A program made the translations under genes and the position numbers. From contig NZ_CANMSS010000009.1 of assembly GCF_947500695.1 (NCBI RefSeq), positions 62,001-126,000 on the forward strand: DNA of 64,000 bases, written 5' to 3'. The notes beneath the pieces are model-generated. The model was not told the DNA's origin, did not search any database, and was given only the letters and a program-made list of their open reading frames with translations. This document shows, in pieces, positions 35,089 to 44,012 of the stretch (positions are counted from its first letter, which is position 1; every line of letters starts with the position of its first letter). The stretch is from an uncultured Pseudoteredinibacter sp. Lineage in GTDB: Bacteria > Pseudomonadota > Gammaproteobacteria > Pseudomonadales > Cellvibrionaceae.

Positions 35089-36057
35089 TTACTTTTTCTG
35101 GTTTTTGCCTAATTCTTCATCCAACAACTTAATTAACTGGTCGCGAGACAATTCATGTTTTTGCTGAGCGTTTAGCTCAAGCATTTTGCTAAGCTGACGC
35201 CTAAGAGTAATCTCGGCTTGCGCGGGCGTAGCCGTTACCATATAGCGAATCTTTGGATTTTCTGATTGCATAAGTTGTAAGGCCGCCTCGGCAACATCAA
35301 TTGGATCCGGACCTTTTTCGGTTTGATCTAAACGTCCTAACAAATGGCTGCGCGCTTTGCCATAACGCGTAGTCGCTGGCCAGTAGTCCATATCGAGCAG
35401 GCGTTTTTTTGCAGCATTACCAATGTTAGTGCCGTAATTACCGGGCTCGATCACATGCACACTAACGCCAAAGCCCGCCATCTCTTGGGCAAAGGCATCG
35501 GTGTAAGCTTCGATGGCGTGCTTACTCATGCTGTACGCTCCCATAAACTGAGGTGACAGAATACCCGCTATAGAGCCTGTGGTAGCAATACGCCCTTTGC
35601 TTTGCATAATTAATGGGGCAAAGGCCTGGCTTACACGCATTGGCCCGTAAACATTAACATCCATCTGATACTTTACCTGCTCTACGGGCAGCTCCAACAT
35701 TGGACCGAAAATCGAAACGCCGGCATTATTAATCAAACCATATAGGCCCTTACCTTCGCCCTCCACGACTTTTACAGCGGCATCAATTTGCGCTTGATTA
35801 CGCACATCAAACTGAACGGCCTTAACGTTTTCCAGCTTATCTAGTGCTGCCATCTCTTCTTTATGCAACACCCCAGCATAAATGTAAAAACCGTTTTGGG
35901 ATAACAATTTGGTCATGCTAAGCCCTATACCAGAGCTAGCCCCTGTTATCAAAATGGCTTTTTGGGATTGTTTGCTATCATCAGCATTGGCGAACTGAAA
36001 AGAGGTAAAGCAGGCAAGAAGCAATACATAAAACAGGGTTTTTAAGTGGGTCATCAT
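35089..36057 (-). CDS. Short-chain dehydrogenase/reductase with export signal (copy 2)
   Basis: 322 residues. The leader TLFYVLLLACFTSFQFANA is a signal peptide; LLAC could also be read as a lipobox with C16. The SDR core follows: TGASSGIG (38-45), NNAG, and YSMSK with Y175 and K179. It is a paralogue of the copy starting at 30938, sharing the same leader arrangement and C-terminal layout (IRYMVTATPAQAE). A dehydrogenase at the cell envelope is unusual. The start may be the first or second ATG; GGAG lies four or seven bases upstream. Confidence 0.85.
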   Translation of the reverse strand: MMTHLKTLFYVLLLACFTSFQFANADDSKQSQKAILITGASSGIGLSMTKLLSQNGFYIYAGVLHKEEMAALDKLENVKAVQFDVRNQAQIDAAVKVVEGEGKGLYGLINNAGVSIFGPMLELPVEQVKYQMDVNVYGPMRVSQAFAPLIMQSKGRIATTGSIAGILSPQFMGAYSMSKHAIEAYTDAFAQEMAGFGVSVHVIEPGNYGTNIGNAAKKRLLDMDYWPATTRYGKARSHLLGRLDQTEKGPDPIDVAEAALQLMQSENPKIRYMVTATPAQAEITLRRQLSKMLELNAQQKHELSRDQLIKLLDEELGKNQKK

Positions 36058-36198
36058 TAAGCTCCGTTAGGCGTAGACTCAGATTTACAAGCTTAATCAG
36101 ATAGCCAGGAAGCTGATAGGGCTAAAAGTGAAATTTTGTGGCTACCAAGCCCCTCTTTCGAGACATACAACCCATACAAGACAACAGGACTAAGAGTG

Positions 36199-36909
36199 CT
36201 AACTGGAACCTTCTTCTGTTTTTAAAGCACGCTTTCTGCACCCCCACAATCGGGCCTGCCAAGCAAGTGCAATAATCACAAACACACTAATGTAAAACAA
36301 TACACTAAGGCCAATATTGATTACGCCATCGATATCACTGCAGCTATAGCCTTCAAAGCAAGATTCTGACATTAGTAGCGCCGACAATATGGCAACCGCA
36401 ACAATGCTAATTAGTAGGTACAGAAATATAATGAAAACCCTACGAATGACTGATGGGTAGCGGTAATTATCTGTATCCTTTACGCGCGCTTTTAATCGCT
36501 CAGTAACAGGAGCGCTTTCAGGGCTCTTATGCACCACAATACTACGACAGATAAAATCATGAACACCTTGGTGACGCTTACTAGCAGAAACCGTTGCCAA
36601 TGAAAGAATGCCCAAAGGAAGCTTTAATAAGGTTCGAATAGTACTCAGAAAGATATTTAACTTCTTATCACTATCAATACGACGGACGCGAATTCCACAG
36701 AGATGCTGACCAACTGTCGAGCCTGTCAGACTTAGCAGCAACGGCTCTATCGAGGCAACAACAAAAAGTATCAATAAAGATTCCAATTTGCTGTTATTGA
36801 TACCCAACTTGGAGATTACAAAAATAGCCAGAAACAACCAAAAAGCTATCAACAGGCCATCAATCATCAGGGCCTTTATGCGTCGTGAAAGCGGTGCAAA
36901 ATAATCCAT
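36199..36909 (-). CDS. RDD family membrane protein
   Basis: 236 residues with an RDD domain: PLSRRIKALMIDGLLIAFWL (R and D of the first helix), a second helix, then TGSTVGQHLCGIRV and the HQGVHDFICRSIVVHK motif. Two more helices lie in the C-terminal half (IFLYLLISIVAVAILSALL and INIGLSVLFYISVFVIIAL), so there are about four to five membrane spans. RDD proteins are inner-membrane proteins, some acting in ion transport; no function can be given here. It stands alone between the SDR and the helicase gene. Confidence 0.8.
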   Translation of the reverse strand: MDYFAPLSRRIKALMIDGLLIAFWLFLAIFVISKLGINNSKLESLLILFVVASIEPLLLSLTGSTVGQHLCGIRVRRIDSDKKLNIFLSTIRTLLKLPLGILSLATVSASKRHQGVHDFICRSIVVHKSPESAPVTERLKARVKDTDNYRYPSVIRRVFIIFLYLLISIVAVAILSALLMSESCFEGYSCSDIDGVINIGLSVLFYISVFVIIALAWQARLWGCRKRALKTEEGSS

Positions 36910-37035
36910 AGTTTTGCTTACATCCTTTTAAACACAGGGCTTCGCCATTGTGCTGCAAGTTATGAATTTAGCTTAACAAGGCCTTATGCTAGGGGCAAAC
37001 TTAATTCGCCCCCCCAACTAAGAGCCGAATAATCA

Positions 37036-38415
37036 CTACTTTAGCCAAGGGTTAAATGGCTTTTTAGATTTAGGTTTTTTAGAATCATATGTTCTAGAGC
37101 TCGGCTCACCTTGATGAGACGTTTCAGTAGATGAGCTTTTAGACCATGCATTTTGGCTGCTTTTATTTCGCCCCTTACTAGCGGGTTTGAAATCAGCGCC
37201 CTGTTTACCGGCACGATCTTTTTTGGGTTTAGCCTTGGGTTTATTTTTCGGCTGATAATTGAGTATCGAAATTGGCACTTCTTTTCGAGGCGTGAAGCCT
37301 TCTATTTCACGACGCTCGATAATGTGTCCTAAACGGCTTTCGATAGCGCATAAGTTTTTAAAATCATCTAGTGACAATAAGCTAACGGCCTCACCCTTGG
37401 CCCCTGCTCGTCCTGTACGGCCGATTCTATGGATGAACTCATCACTATCAAAAGGTAGGTCGTAATTGATCACTCTAGGTAGAGCTTCGATGTCCAAACC
37501 GCGTGCAGCAATACCGGTGGCGATTAAAAATGGCAGCTTGCCAGCTTTAAACTCTTCTAAGGCACGTTCACGAGAGGCTTGGCTTTTACCACTATGAAAA
37601 GCTTCGGCCTCAATACCACGTTTACCCAATTGCTCAGCTAGCTTGGCCGCGCCATGTTTCGTTTCGATAAAAATTAAACCCTGCTGCCAATCGTTTTCTT
37701 TAATCAGATGGCTTAGCAATGTCGACTTGGTATCTTTATCAACAGCGACCAACCATTGCTCTACCGTGTCGGCACCGCGATGCTGGGCATCAATACTGAT
37801 ATCCTTGGGCCGGTACATCGTCGATTTGGCCAACTGGCGCACAGGCGGTGGCATGGTGGCCGAAAACAGCAAACTCTGTCGGTCTTCTGGCGTGCGTTCG
37901 ATGATTCTATTAATGTCATCGATAAAGCCCATATCCAACATCTTATCGGCTTCGTCGATCACCAATGCTTCAAGCTCATCCAGATACAGCGCACGTTGAT
38001 GCAGCAGGTCGATCAAGCGCCCAGGAGTGGCCACCAAAAAGTCCACGCCTTTAATTAGGGCCTCTTTTTGCGGGCCTGAATCCACACCACCTACCATCAC
38101 CATGCTGCTTTGATCGCAATAGCGAGCATACTGCTGGATGTTTTTATGTAGCTGCTCGGCCAGCTCACGAGTGGGGCTCAGTATTAGACAGCGCACCCGC
38201 TTTCCACGCATCGGCTCTTTGGCTTGAAAAGCTTCTAATAGCGGCAATACAAAACTCGCCGTTTTACCCGTACCGGTTTGCGCCGTGGCAATTACATCCT
38301 CACCTTGCAATACCACCGGTATCGCTCGTGTTTGAATGCTAGTCGGTTTGCTATAGCCAAGATCGCTCAAAGCGCGGCAAATTGGCTCTGAAAGGCCAAG
38401 TGAGGTAAACGGCAT
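37036..38415 (-). CDS. rhlE: DEAD-box RNA helicase, RhlE-like
   Basis: 459 residues with all helicase motifs: the Q motif KPTSIQTRAIP, AQTGTGKT, PTRELAEQ, VIDEADKMLDMGF, FSATMPP, ARGLDIEALPRVINYDLP and HRIGRTGRAG. A basic, low-complexity tail rich in lysine, serine and proline (about 385-459, ending KKPFNPWLK) is typical of RhlE and helps RNA binding. It unwinds RNA in ribosome assembly or decay. Several RhlE-like paralogues usually occur in these genomes, so the symbol is by subfamily. The gap 38416-38796 after its start holds no recognised gene. Confidence 0.9.
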   Translation of the reverse strand: MPFTSLGLSEPICRALSDLGYSKPTSIQTRAIPVVLQGEDVIATAQTGTGKTASFVLPLLEAFQAKEPMRGKRVRCLILSPTRELAEQLHKNIQQYARYCDQSSMVMVGGVDSGPQKEALIKGVDFLVATPGRLIDLLHQRALYLDELEALVIDEADKMLDMGFIDDINRIIERTPEDRQSLLFSATMPPPVRQLAKSTMYRPKDISIDAQHRGADTVEQWLVAVDKDTKSTLLSHLIKENDWQQGLIFIETKHGAAKLAEQLGKRGIEAEAFHSGKSQASRERALEEFKAGKLPFLIATGIAARGLDIEALPRVINYDLPFDSDEFIHRIGRTGRAGAKGEAVSLLSLDDFKNLCAIESRLGHIIERREIEGFTPRKEVPISILNYQPKNKPKAKPKKDRAGKQGADFKPASKGRNKSSQNAWSKSSSTETSHQGEPSSRTYDSKKPKSKKPFNPWLK

Positions 38416-38796
38416 GAAATTCTCGGTATTTAAATAGAGGTAAAGCTCGGAGGCTAACCAGGCTCTTAAGCAAAGGCCAGCTCTGATTCGAAGGCTGTAC
38501 TATAGCAGCTATTGGGCATAAACAGCAGGTTAACTTTGTGCAATTTATAACCTATGGGCGGCCAAATAAATAGTGGCTATCCTCCTCATCGAATATTGAA
38601 GGTTTCAGTCATGTAAGACCATCACAGTCCCTTAGGCAGTCAGCTACATATTAGCTCGCGCAAACGGTCACCCTGCCCCTACAAAAATTAGCGTACGCGA
38701 CTTCATTAAATAACATTGAACTGCTTTCCATTTGAATGGCGCCTAAGTTAAGATATTAGAATTAACTATACCTTACATATTCAGAAGGACTTGAGC
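38416..38796. other. Intergenic region, no gene seen
   Basis: About 380 bases between the divergent helicase and leucine-rich-repeat genes. It must hold promoters for both, but I see no convincing -35/-10 pair, no strong hairpin and no repeat. AGAAGGA at 38783-38789 is the ribosome site of the downstream gene. Confidence 0.5.
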
Positions 38797-41019
38797 ATGA
38801 ATAACCCCCTAGGTGTGTTCCTTACATGCTTAGCAAGCATATCGACCCAGGCTGTTGCTGGGCTAGACACGCAGATTTGTAATAATTCAGATTTAAAAGT
38901 CAGTTATCAGGAATGTTTTGCCTTAGTAGATATTTACAACAGCACAAACGGACAAACGTGGCACAAACAAGAAAACTGGGGTGACCTGCCGATAGAAAAC
39001 TGGTTTGGAGTCAAGGTAGAGAACAATAGAGTAGTTAGCATTTCCTTACCCAACAATAATTTGGATGGCAATCTGCCACACTCGATAAATTCGCTCAGTT
39101 ACTTAAAAACACTGATAGCCGATAATAATAGACTTCAGGGGGTTCTTAGTGAAAACATTGGGTTTATTAGCAATTTAGAACGCGTTTCTCTATCTCACAA
39201 CATGATTAAGGGTAAATTACCTCGAAGCTTATTTGAGGCCAGCTCACTAAACTATCTAGATCTAAGTAATAACCAGTTAAATCAAGATTTACCGAATTTC
39301 AGCAATTCGCCCAAAGCTGCATTGCTAACCCTGAAACTTGCCAACAACCAGATTACGGGAGTACTGCCTGACAGTTTCAGTCAAAGTGCTCGCATTAGTT
39401 TTTTGGATCTTAGCAATAACCTACTAAGCGGAGAGATACCCAACAATCTTTGCTCAATGTGCAGTGAGGTCCTACTCGCTCACAATGCATTTAATGGCGA
39501 ACTACCTGAACACACTGCTGCGGAGTACATGTACTCCATATCTTTACAGAACAATGAGATATACAGCCAAGCAAGTAACCTAAGTAAAGAAATATCGGCC
39601 GCGGGTGTACGGATTGATATCTCAGAAAATGAACTATTTGGAAGTTACACTAGTAATTTATCAAATCGAGGAAATAGCAAAAACACTATTGACTATAAAA
39701 ATCAGCGCAGTCATAGCTTGGATATACGTAGCATCGCCCTCAACGGACCTGGAACTCTAAAGGCTATTAACACAGACTCCCTTAATCGCAGAATCTTTCA
39801 ACTTATCCCTTTCGAAAACGCGAACTTGACCTCTATCACAGGCTGCAATGGGAAGTTAGAAGGTAACATGTACTTTTTGCCGCAATCTCAGCAATCTTGC
39901 TCAGTAGAAGTGAACTTCGATGACTGCCAGGGTCAGTCGTGCATCTTCGATTTCGGGAAAACTGCCAATGTACCTAATGTGTCTTTGGAAACCCCTAAAT
40001 CAAATCGTTTAATCTCTGGAGTAGTTCAGTTACGAGGTTGGTTCAAGGATGAGCAACAAGCTCTGAAGTCGGCCAAGAAACCTGCTATCTATGCAAAAAT
40101 TGATGACGCAGCACCAATTGAGATAAACATCGGAAATCTTCGGTCCGATGTCTACAAGGCAATGAAGATCAATAACTCTACAACGCCGATTGGTTGGAAT
40201 CTTTTGTTTTATTCGGGCAATCTAAGCAATGGACAACACGAGCTGGAAATTTACAGTGAAGATGGGGTTCTTATCAACAAAGAAACATTTACTGCCTTTA
40301 CCATTCAAAGCTCTACAGAACAGTCTGAAAAGCAGTATATCAACCAATCTTACCCACATGTGACGGTAAATGATTTTCCATATGCTAATTCGAGCGTAGA
40401 GCTAGCTTTTAACACCGCCGAACAGAATTTCTCCATCATTAGTCAAATAGATGCTAGCGGAAAGCAAACTCGATCAAAGCGCCAATGGTTTAGCGGAAGC
40501 CCCAAAAGCATTAATAATGGAAGCCTCATCAACGGAACACCTGCAATTAAAATCGAATATCCGAATAAAAACCAAGATGCAACAGGCGTTATATCTATTC
40601 GTGGCTGGCACTACAATACAGAAAGCGCTTCAGAAGATATTGAGCTATTTATTAAAATTGATGATGAAGCTCCCATCCCTACAAGCCGCGTAAGCAGGCC
40701 TGATGTCCTTGCAGCCCTCAACAAAGATCAAAGCTCTCAGCGGGTTGGCTGGAGCACGCTTTTTTACTCCGGCAATCTTGGCAATGGCCTGCATCGCATA
40801 AGGCTGTTGAAGAAATCAGGCTCCCAATATGAAGTTTTAGCAGAAGATTCGTTCACCTCTTTTACCGCCAACAATAAAAGCGGAGAAATTCAGTACTTTA
40901 GTGATTTGAAAAAAGAAATAGAAGTCGACGACTTCCCTTTTTCAGGAAGCACCGCCACCCTTTCTTTTGACACTGCTGGTCAGAATTTTTCAATTGTGAA
41001 ACAAAAACTGACTAACTAA
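38797..41019 (+). CDS. Secreted leucine-rich-repeat protein with duplicated C-terminal domain
   Basis: About 740 residues; the ATG at 38797 has AGAAGGA eight bases upstream. A signal peptide (FLTCLASISTQAVA) leads to an N-terminal cap (CFALVDIYNSTNGQTWHKQE) and roughly eight plant-like LRR units (LDLSNNLLSGEIPNNL). From about 395 a domain of some 160 residues occurs twice: each copy has a GxxxxRGW start, AKIDDAAPIEI or IKIDDEAPIPT, GWxxLFYSGNLxNGxH, and a closing xDFPxxxSxxxLxFxTAxQNFSI. No sorting signal or membrane anchor is seen, so the protein is probably extracellular and binds proteins or surfaces. The next gene, 51 bases on, is also exported. Confidence 0.75.
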   Translation: MNNPLGVFLTCLASISTQAVAGLDTQICNNSDLKVSYQECFALVDIYNSTNGQTWHKQENWGDLPIENWFGVKVENNRVVSISLPNNNLDGNLPHSINSLSYLKTLIADNNRLQGVLSENIGFISNLERVSLSHNMIKGKLPRSLFEASSLNYLDLSNNQLNQDLPNFSNSPKAALLTLKLANNQITGVLPDSFSQSARISFLDLSNNLLSGEIPNNLCSMCSEVLLAHNAFNGELPEHTAAEYMYSISLQNNEIYSQASNLSKEISAAGVRIDISENELFGSYTSNLSNRGNSKNTIDYKNQRSHSLDIRSIALNGPGTLKAINTDSLNRRIFQLIPFENANLTSITGCNGKLEGNMYFLPQSQQSCSVEVNFDDCQGQSCIFDFGKTANVPNVSLETPKSNRLISGVVQLRGWFKDEQQALKSAKKPAIYAKIDDAAPIEINIGNLRSDVYKAMKINNSTTPIGWNLLFYSGNLSNGQHELEIYSEDGVLINKETFTAFTIQSSTEQSEKQYINQSYPHVTVNDFPYANSSVELAFNTAEQNFSIISQIDASGKQTRSKRQWFSGSPKSINNGSLINGTPAIKIEYPNKNQDATGVISIRGWHYNTESASEDIELFIKIDDEAPIPTSRVSRPDVLAALNKDQSSQRVGWSTLFYSGNLGNGLHRIRLLKKSGSQYEVLAEDSFTSFTANNKSGEIQYFSDLKKEIEVDDFPFSGSTATLSFDTAGQNFSIVKQKLTN

Positions 41020-41070
41020 AAAAGCCATTATCAGACTAGGCGTCACTAAATAAATCAGATGGAAACTACT

Positions 41071-41736
41071 ATGATACGGACCTTATTATTTTTATCGCTT
41101 ATGATTTCATATTCTAGCTGGGCTAGCTCTTTGCTAAATATCAATAGCGATACGGGCGACTATATTGGCCAGGGGAAAAAATTTCAAATCTCTAGCACAC
41201 AAGCTGAATTTGTTTATCGTGGAAACTCTGACGGGGGAATTTCTTTATCCATAAACAACCCCCCTAGAGAACTAGGGCTTTGGTGGAATTTTGACATTGC
41301 CCCACCTAGTGGCGAGACTCTTAAAGTCGGACATTACCCAAATGCTACCCGATACCCATTTCAAGAAAGTACTGAAGCTGGCCTGAGCTTCACAGGTGAC
41401 GGACGCGGCTGCAATAGGTCAACAGGGAACTTTACAGTTACTAAACTTAGTTATAATTTTGATGGCTCACTGCGTGAATTAGATGTGGACTTTGTTCAGC
41501 ATTGCGAAGGAGGAACATCAGCTCTAAGGGGGTCACTAAAGTTTGCCGAGGGCCAATCCATTGTAGGAAGCACCGTATTAGGAATTAACCCAATATCAGT
41601 AATGTGCATCAATAAAACAACTGGTCAAAGCGTACGCGGTGCAACTGATACCCTTAGTAACGACTGCTCCTCACTCGGCCTAGATGTGGAAAAGGGCCAC
41701 ATTGTAGTAATTAAATTGGTGGGGCAAGCAGAATAG
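41071..41736 (+). CDS. Secreted protein of unknown function
   Basis: 221 residues from the ATG at 41071; an in-frame ATG at 41059 is also possible. MIRTLLFLSLMISYSSWA is a clear signal peptide. The mature part is beta-rich with four cysteines (GRGCNRSTGNF, FVQHCEGG, VMCINKTTG, SNDCSSLG) that could form two disulphides. Segments such as LGLWWNFDIAPPSGETL and GCNRSTGNFTVTKLSYN are suggestive of a carbohydrate- or ligand-binding sandwich but I cannot name a family. It follows the LRR gene on the same strand and probably shares its transcript. Confidence 0.6.
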   Translation: MIRTLLFLSLMISYSSWASSLLNINSDTGDYIGQGKKFQISSTQAEFVYRGNSDGGISLSINNPPRELGLWWNFDIAPPSGETLKVGHYPNATRYPFQESTEAGLSFTGDGRGCNRSTGNFTVTKLSYNFDGSLRELDVDFVQHCEGGTSALRGSLKFAEGQSIVGSTVLGINPISVMCINKTTGQSVRGATDTLSNDCSSLGLDVEKGHIVVIKLVGQAE

Positions 41737-41792
41737 CCCCACCCAAGTGCTGGGGTTGAACCTAATAGTTATTGGCTAGCCATAAATAGCAG

Positions 41793-42281
41793 CTATTCTT
41801 TACTCTGTATAGGCTTCGAGGTTCGACTCCAAGTTTCACTATCGCATAAAAACGCAATACATCCACCCAGCTTAATTTTGTCAGCCGACTTTAGCTCAAC
41901 CTTGGCCTTATAAGATTTGCCGGATTTAGGGTCATATATGCTGCCACCAGACCATTTGCCTGCTTTTTTAAAAGCGACGCCATCAACAAATACCAAACCC
42001 GTAAGCGTTCGCTGCTGTAACTGAGCATCTGTGTTATTGCTATCTAGTAACGTGCCATCTGGGTCATCTTTAATCCACAGTAACTTTGCGCAAAGGCTTT
42101 GGCGATCTTGATCGCATGGATAGATTTGCGCTATCGCGCCTTTATCAGCCGCTTCCCAGTAGCCCCAAGGGTCTGTGGCGGCGAGCGACAAAGAAGAAGC
42201 GAAACCACATGCGGCACTAAACAACACTACGCTTGTTTTTAAACACAAGCCCAAAAAGCAATCCCTTGATTCTCTATACAT
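41793..42281 (-). CDS. DUF2147 family exported protein
   Basis: 162 residues with a signal peptide (LKTSVVLFSAACGFASSLSLA). The mature part follows the DUF2147 plan: GYWEAADKGAIAQIYPC, LCAKLLWIKDDPDG, LTGLVFVDGVAFKKAGKWSG and SGKSYKAKVEL, ending CIAFLCDSETWSR. These are periplasmic lipocalin-like proteins of unknown role, sometimes connected with nearby acid or lipid stress genes. It converges on the secreted gene at 41071-41736. Confidence 0.85.
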   Translation of the reverse strand: MYRESRDCFLGLCLKTSVVLFSAACGFASSLSLAATDPWGYWEAADKGAIAQIYPCDQDRQSLCAKLLWIKDDPDGTLLDSNNTDAQLQQRTLTGLVFVDGVAFKKAGKWSGGSIYDPKSGKSYKAKVELKSADKIKLGGCIAFLCDSETWSRTSKPIQSKE

Positions 42282-42595
42282 GATTAACCCTTATTCATAT
42301 TTGCCGAAATAACGATACCTGAAGTACTTATACCTGAGGTTCCATCAGAAGTTCCGATAGCCTGCGTTCTAAAAACAGCCCACGTTCCAATAACAGCCAA
42401 GCTGCAAGAACAGTATGCATATAGCCTATCGCAAGCTAAATCGTTCAATGTTGAGCAATACCACACTTCCAACACTGCAAAAGAGCCTGCCAGAGGCAGG
42501 AGTGAGGCAAGCTAATATCAATCCGCACTTGCCTTTGATGCGTCCAAATAATATTATCGATCGATCGTTCACTCAACAAATTAAGCAAGCAGTAA
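42282..42595. other. Intergenic region, no gene seen
   Basis: 314 bases between divergent genes. A 63-residue minus frame at 42284-42475 has no family character, and a 64-residue plus frame at 42415-42609 overlaps the start of the next gene. I see short direct repeats (ACCTGA at two places) but no operator or promoter I would defend. Confidence 0.5.
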
Positions 42596-42883
42596 ATGTC
42601 AGAAGTTAACCTTTTAGTCCGCGTCAGCGCCCATGAAGAAAGTATTGATGCTTTAAAAACCGAGATGCATAAAGCCCAAGAGATTACTCGCCAAGAGCCT
42701 GGCTGCCTGCGTTATCAGTTCTATCAAGATCGCAAGGCTCCCGCTATGTTCTATGTGCAGGAATGCTACCAAGATAAAGACGCCCTCTTGGCTCACGCCA
42801 ATTCAGAACATATGGCGGCCTATTTAGCGGCTACCAAGGATATGGTCAAATCCGTAGATATGCATAAAGTAGACCCGATATAG
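42596..42883 (+). CDS. Antibiotic biosynthesis monooxygenase (ABM) domain protein
   Basis: 95 residues, the normal size of ABM-domain proteins such as YgiN-type quinol monooxygenases. It begins VNLLVRVSAHEESIDALKTE and contains REPGCLRYQFYQDRKAP, then FYVQECYQDKDALLAHANSE with the conserved histidine region and SEHMAAY. It probably acts as a dimer on quinols or other aromatics without metal cofactor. It converges on the AraC gene 17 bases downstream, so the two may not be linked. Confidence 0.85.
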   Translation: MSEVNLLVRVSAHEESIDALKTEMHKAQEITRQEPGCLRYQFYQDRKAPAMFYVQECYQDKDALLAHANSEHMAAYLAATKDMVKSVDMHKVDPI

Positions 42884-42900
42884 CGCCCGCTAAAAAGAGA

Positions 42901-43902
42901 TCAGTCAGCTAAGGATTGCAATGCCTTTTGGTAGGCTTTTGGTGTGGTGCCGAAACGTCGCTTGAAGGCTGCAACAAAATTACCGGCGTGCTCATAGCCT
43001 ATAGATTCTGCAATCTGAGTTACAGAAAGATCGCCAATATGAAGCTGCTGCTGAGCCTTTTGCATGCGTAGCGATAAGAGGTAGTCACTCATAGAGCAGC
43101 CGACTACGGCTTTAAAACAGTTTTTTAAACGAGTTTTACCAATGCCTAAGCGCTTTACTAACTCATCTTGTGTTGGTGGAGTTTGCATTTCTAACTGCAA
43201 AATATCTTGGGCTTCACGTATCTGCTCTAGCTCCCTAGGCGAAACCTGCTTACATTGCTCTTGCAATTCTTGCCGCCCTATTTCATCGATGGCATAACAT
43301 AGCAGCTCTGTTGATTTAGCCTGCAAGAAAGCCATATTCCATGGTCCTCTTTCCTTTTGCTCAAACAAGGTCTTCGCAGCCGCAAGCATTTGGGTTCCCA
43401 TGGCATAACTGCTTACATAACGGTCTTCTCCTGCAGTAGCTTGCAAGATGTCTTGGGGCAGTTGTTCGTTATCTATAGCAAAGGGCATATCATTAAAGAC
43501 GCTAGGCGGACAGACCAACATCAGCATCTGATAAGGCTGCCCAGCATCGGCTTGGTCGGTGATTTTCTCGCCGTCTCCACCATAGCCCATAAGAAAGTGT
43601 CCTGGGCCCAAGCGCACATCCACACCTTCTGCTTGCAGCACATTCTCACCGGCTGCTTTAAAACAAAACACCAACTGCTCTTGAGGTATGCTGATAGCCG
43701 CGGCTTCCCCACTGCAACTTTTTAAATCTAAAACTCGCAGTAAAATTTGCCCCGGTAGCTGGTACAGCGCTTCATAGCCCACTTCATTGTGGGTATCGTG
43801 CTCAATATAATGATTAGCATCTCGCTGTTGATATCGACTTGGATCTGAAAAGGGTAGATTTTGAGAGCGCCGTTCTTTCTTATCTGTCATCGAGTCTTCC
43901 AT
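42901..43902 (-). CDS. AraC family regulator
   Basis: 333 residues. The AraC DNA-binding half is at the C-terminus: PPTQDELVKRLGIGKTRLKN, GCSMSDYLLSLRMQKAQQQL and IAESIGYEHAGNFVAAFKRRFGTTP. The N-terminal half is a cupin-like sensor (ISIPQEQLVFCFKAAGE and LGPGHFLMGYGGDG), as in PchR-type regulators. It is divergent from the serine hydrolase that starts at 44013, which it probably controls. The start is ATG at 43902 or 43890. Confidence 0.85.
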   Translation of the reverse strand: MEDSMTDKKERRSQNLPFSDPSRYQQRDANHYIEHDTHNEVGYEALYQLPGQILLRVLDLKSCSGEAAAISIPQEQLVFCFKAAGENVLQAEGVDVRLGPGHFLMGYGGDGEKITDQADAGQPYQMLMLVCPPSVFNDMPFAIDNEQLPQDILQATAGEDRYVSSYAMGTQMLAAAKTLFEQKERGPWNMAFLQAKSTELLCYAIDEIGRQELQEQCKQVSPRELEQIREAQDILQLEMQTPPTQDELVKRLGIGKTRLKNCFKAVVGCSMSDYLLSLRMQKAQQQLHIGDLSVTQIAESIGYEHAGNFVAAFKRRFGTTPKAYQKALQSLAD

Positions 43903-44012
43903 ACGACCATTCGCATAACTTTTATGGCCGAGCCCATAAATTTTGCTCGGCCATTTTTGCTACATTAAACCTTAGCCAAGTAAATGATCAAGCCCAATGG
44001 GCTAAATGCAGT

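Noticed and set aside
42284..42475. 63-codon minus-strand frame upstream of the DUF2147 gene
   Set aside because: No ribosome site, no domain, and it occupies the promoter region of two genes.
43839..44012. Longer start for the second serine hydrolase
   Set aside because: The extension overlaps the divergent AraC gene and lacks protein character; the membrane anchor begins at 44013-44025.
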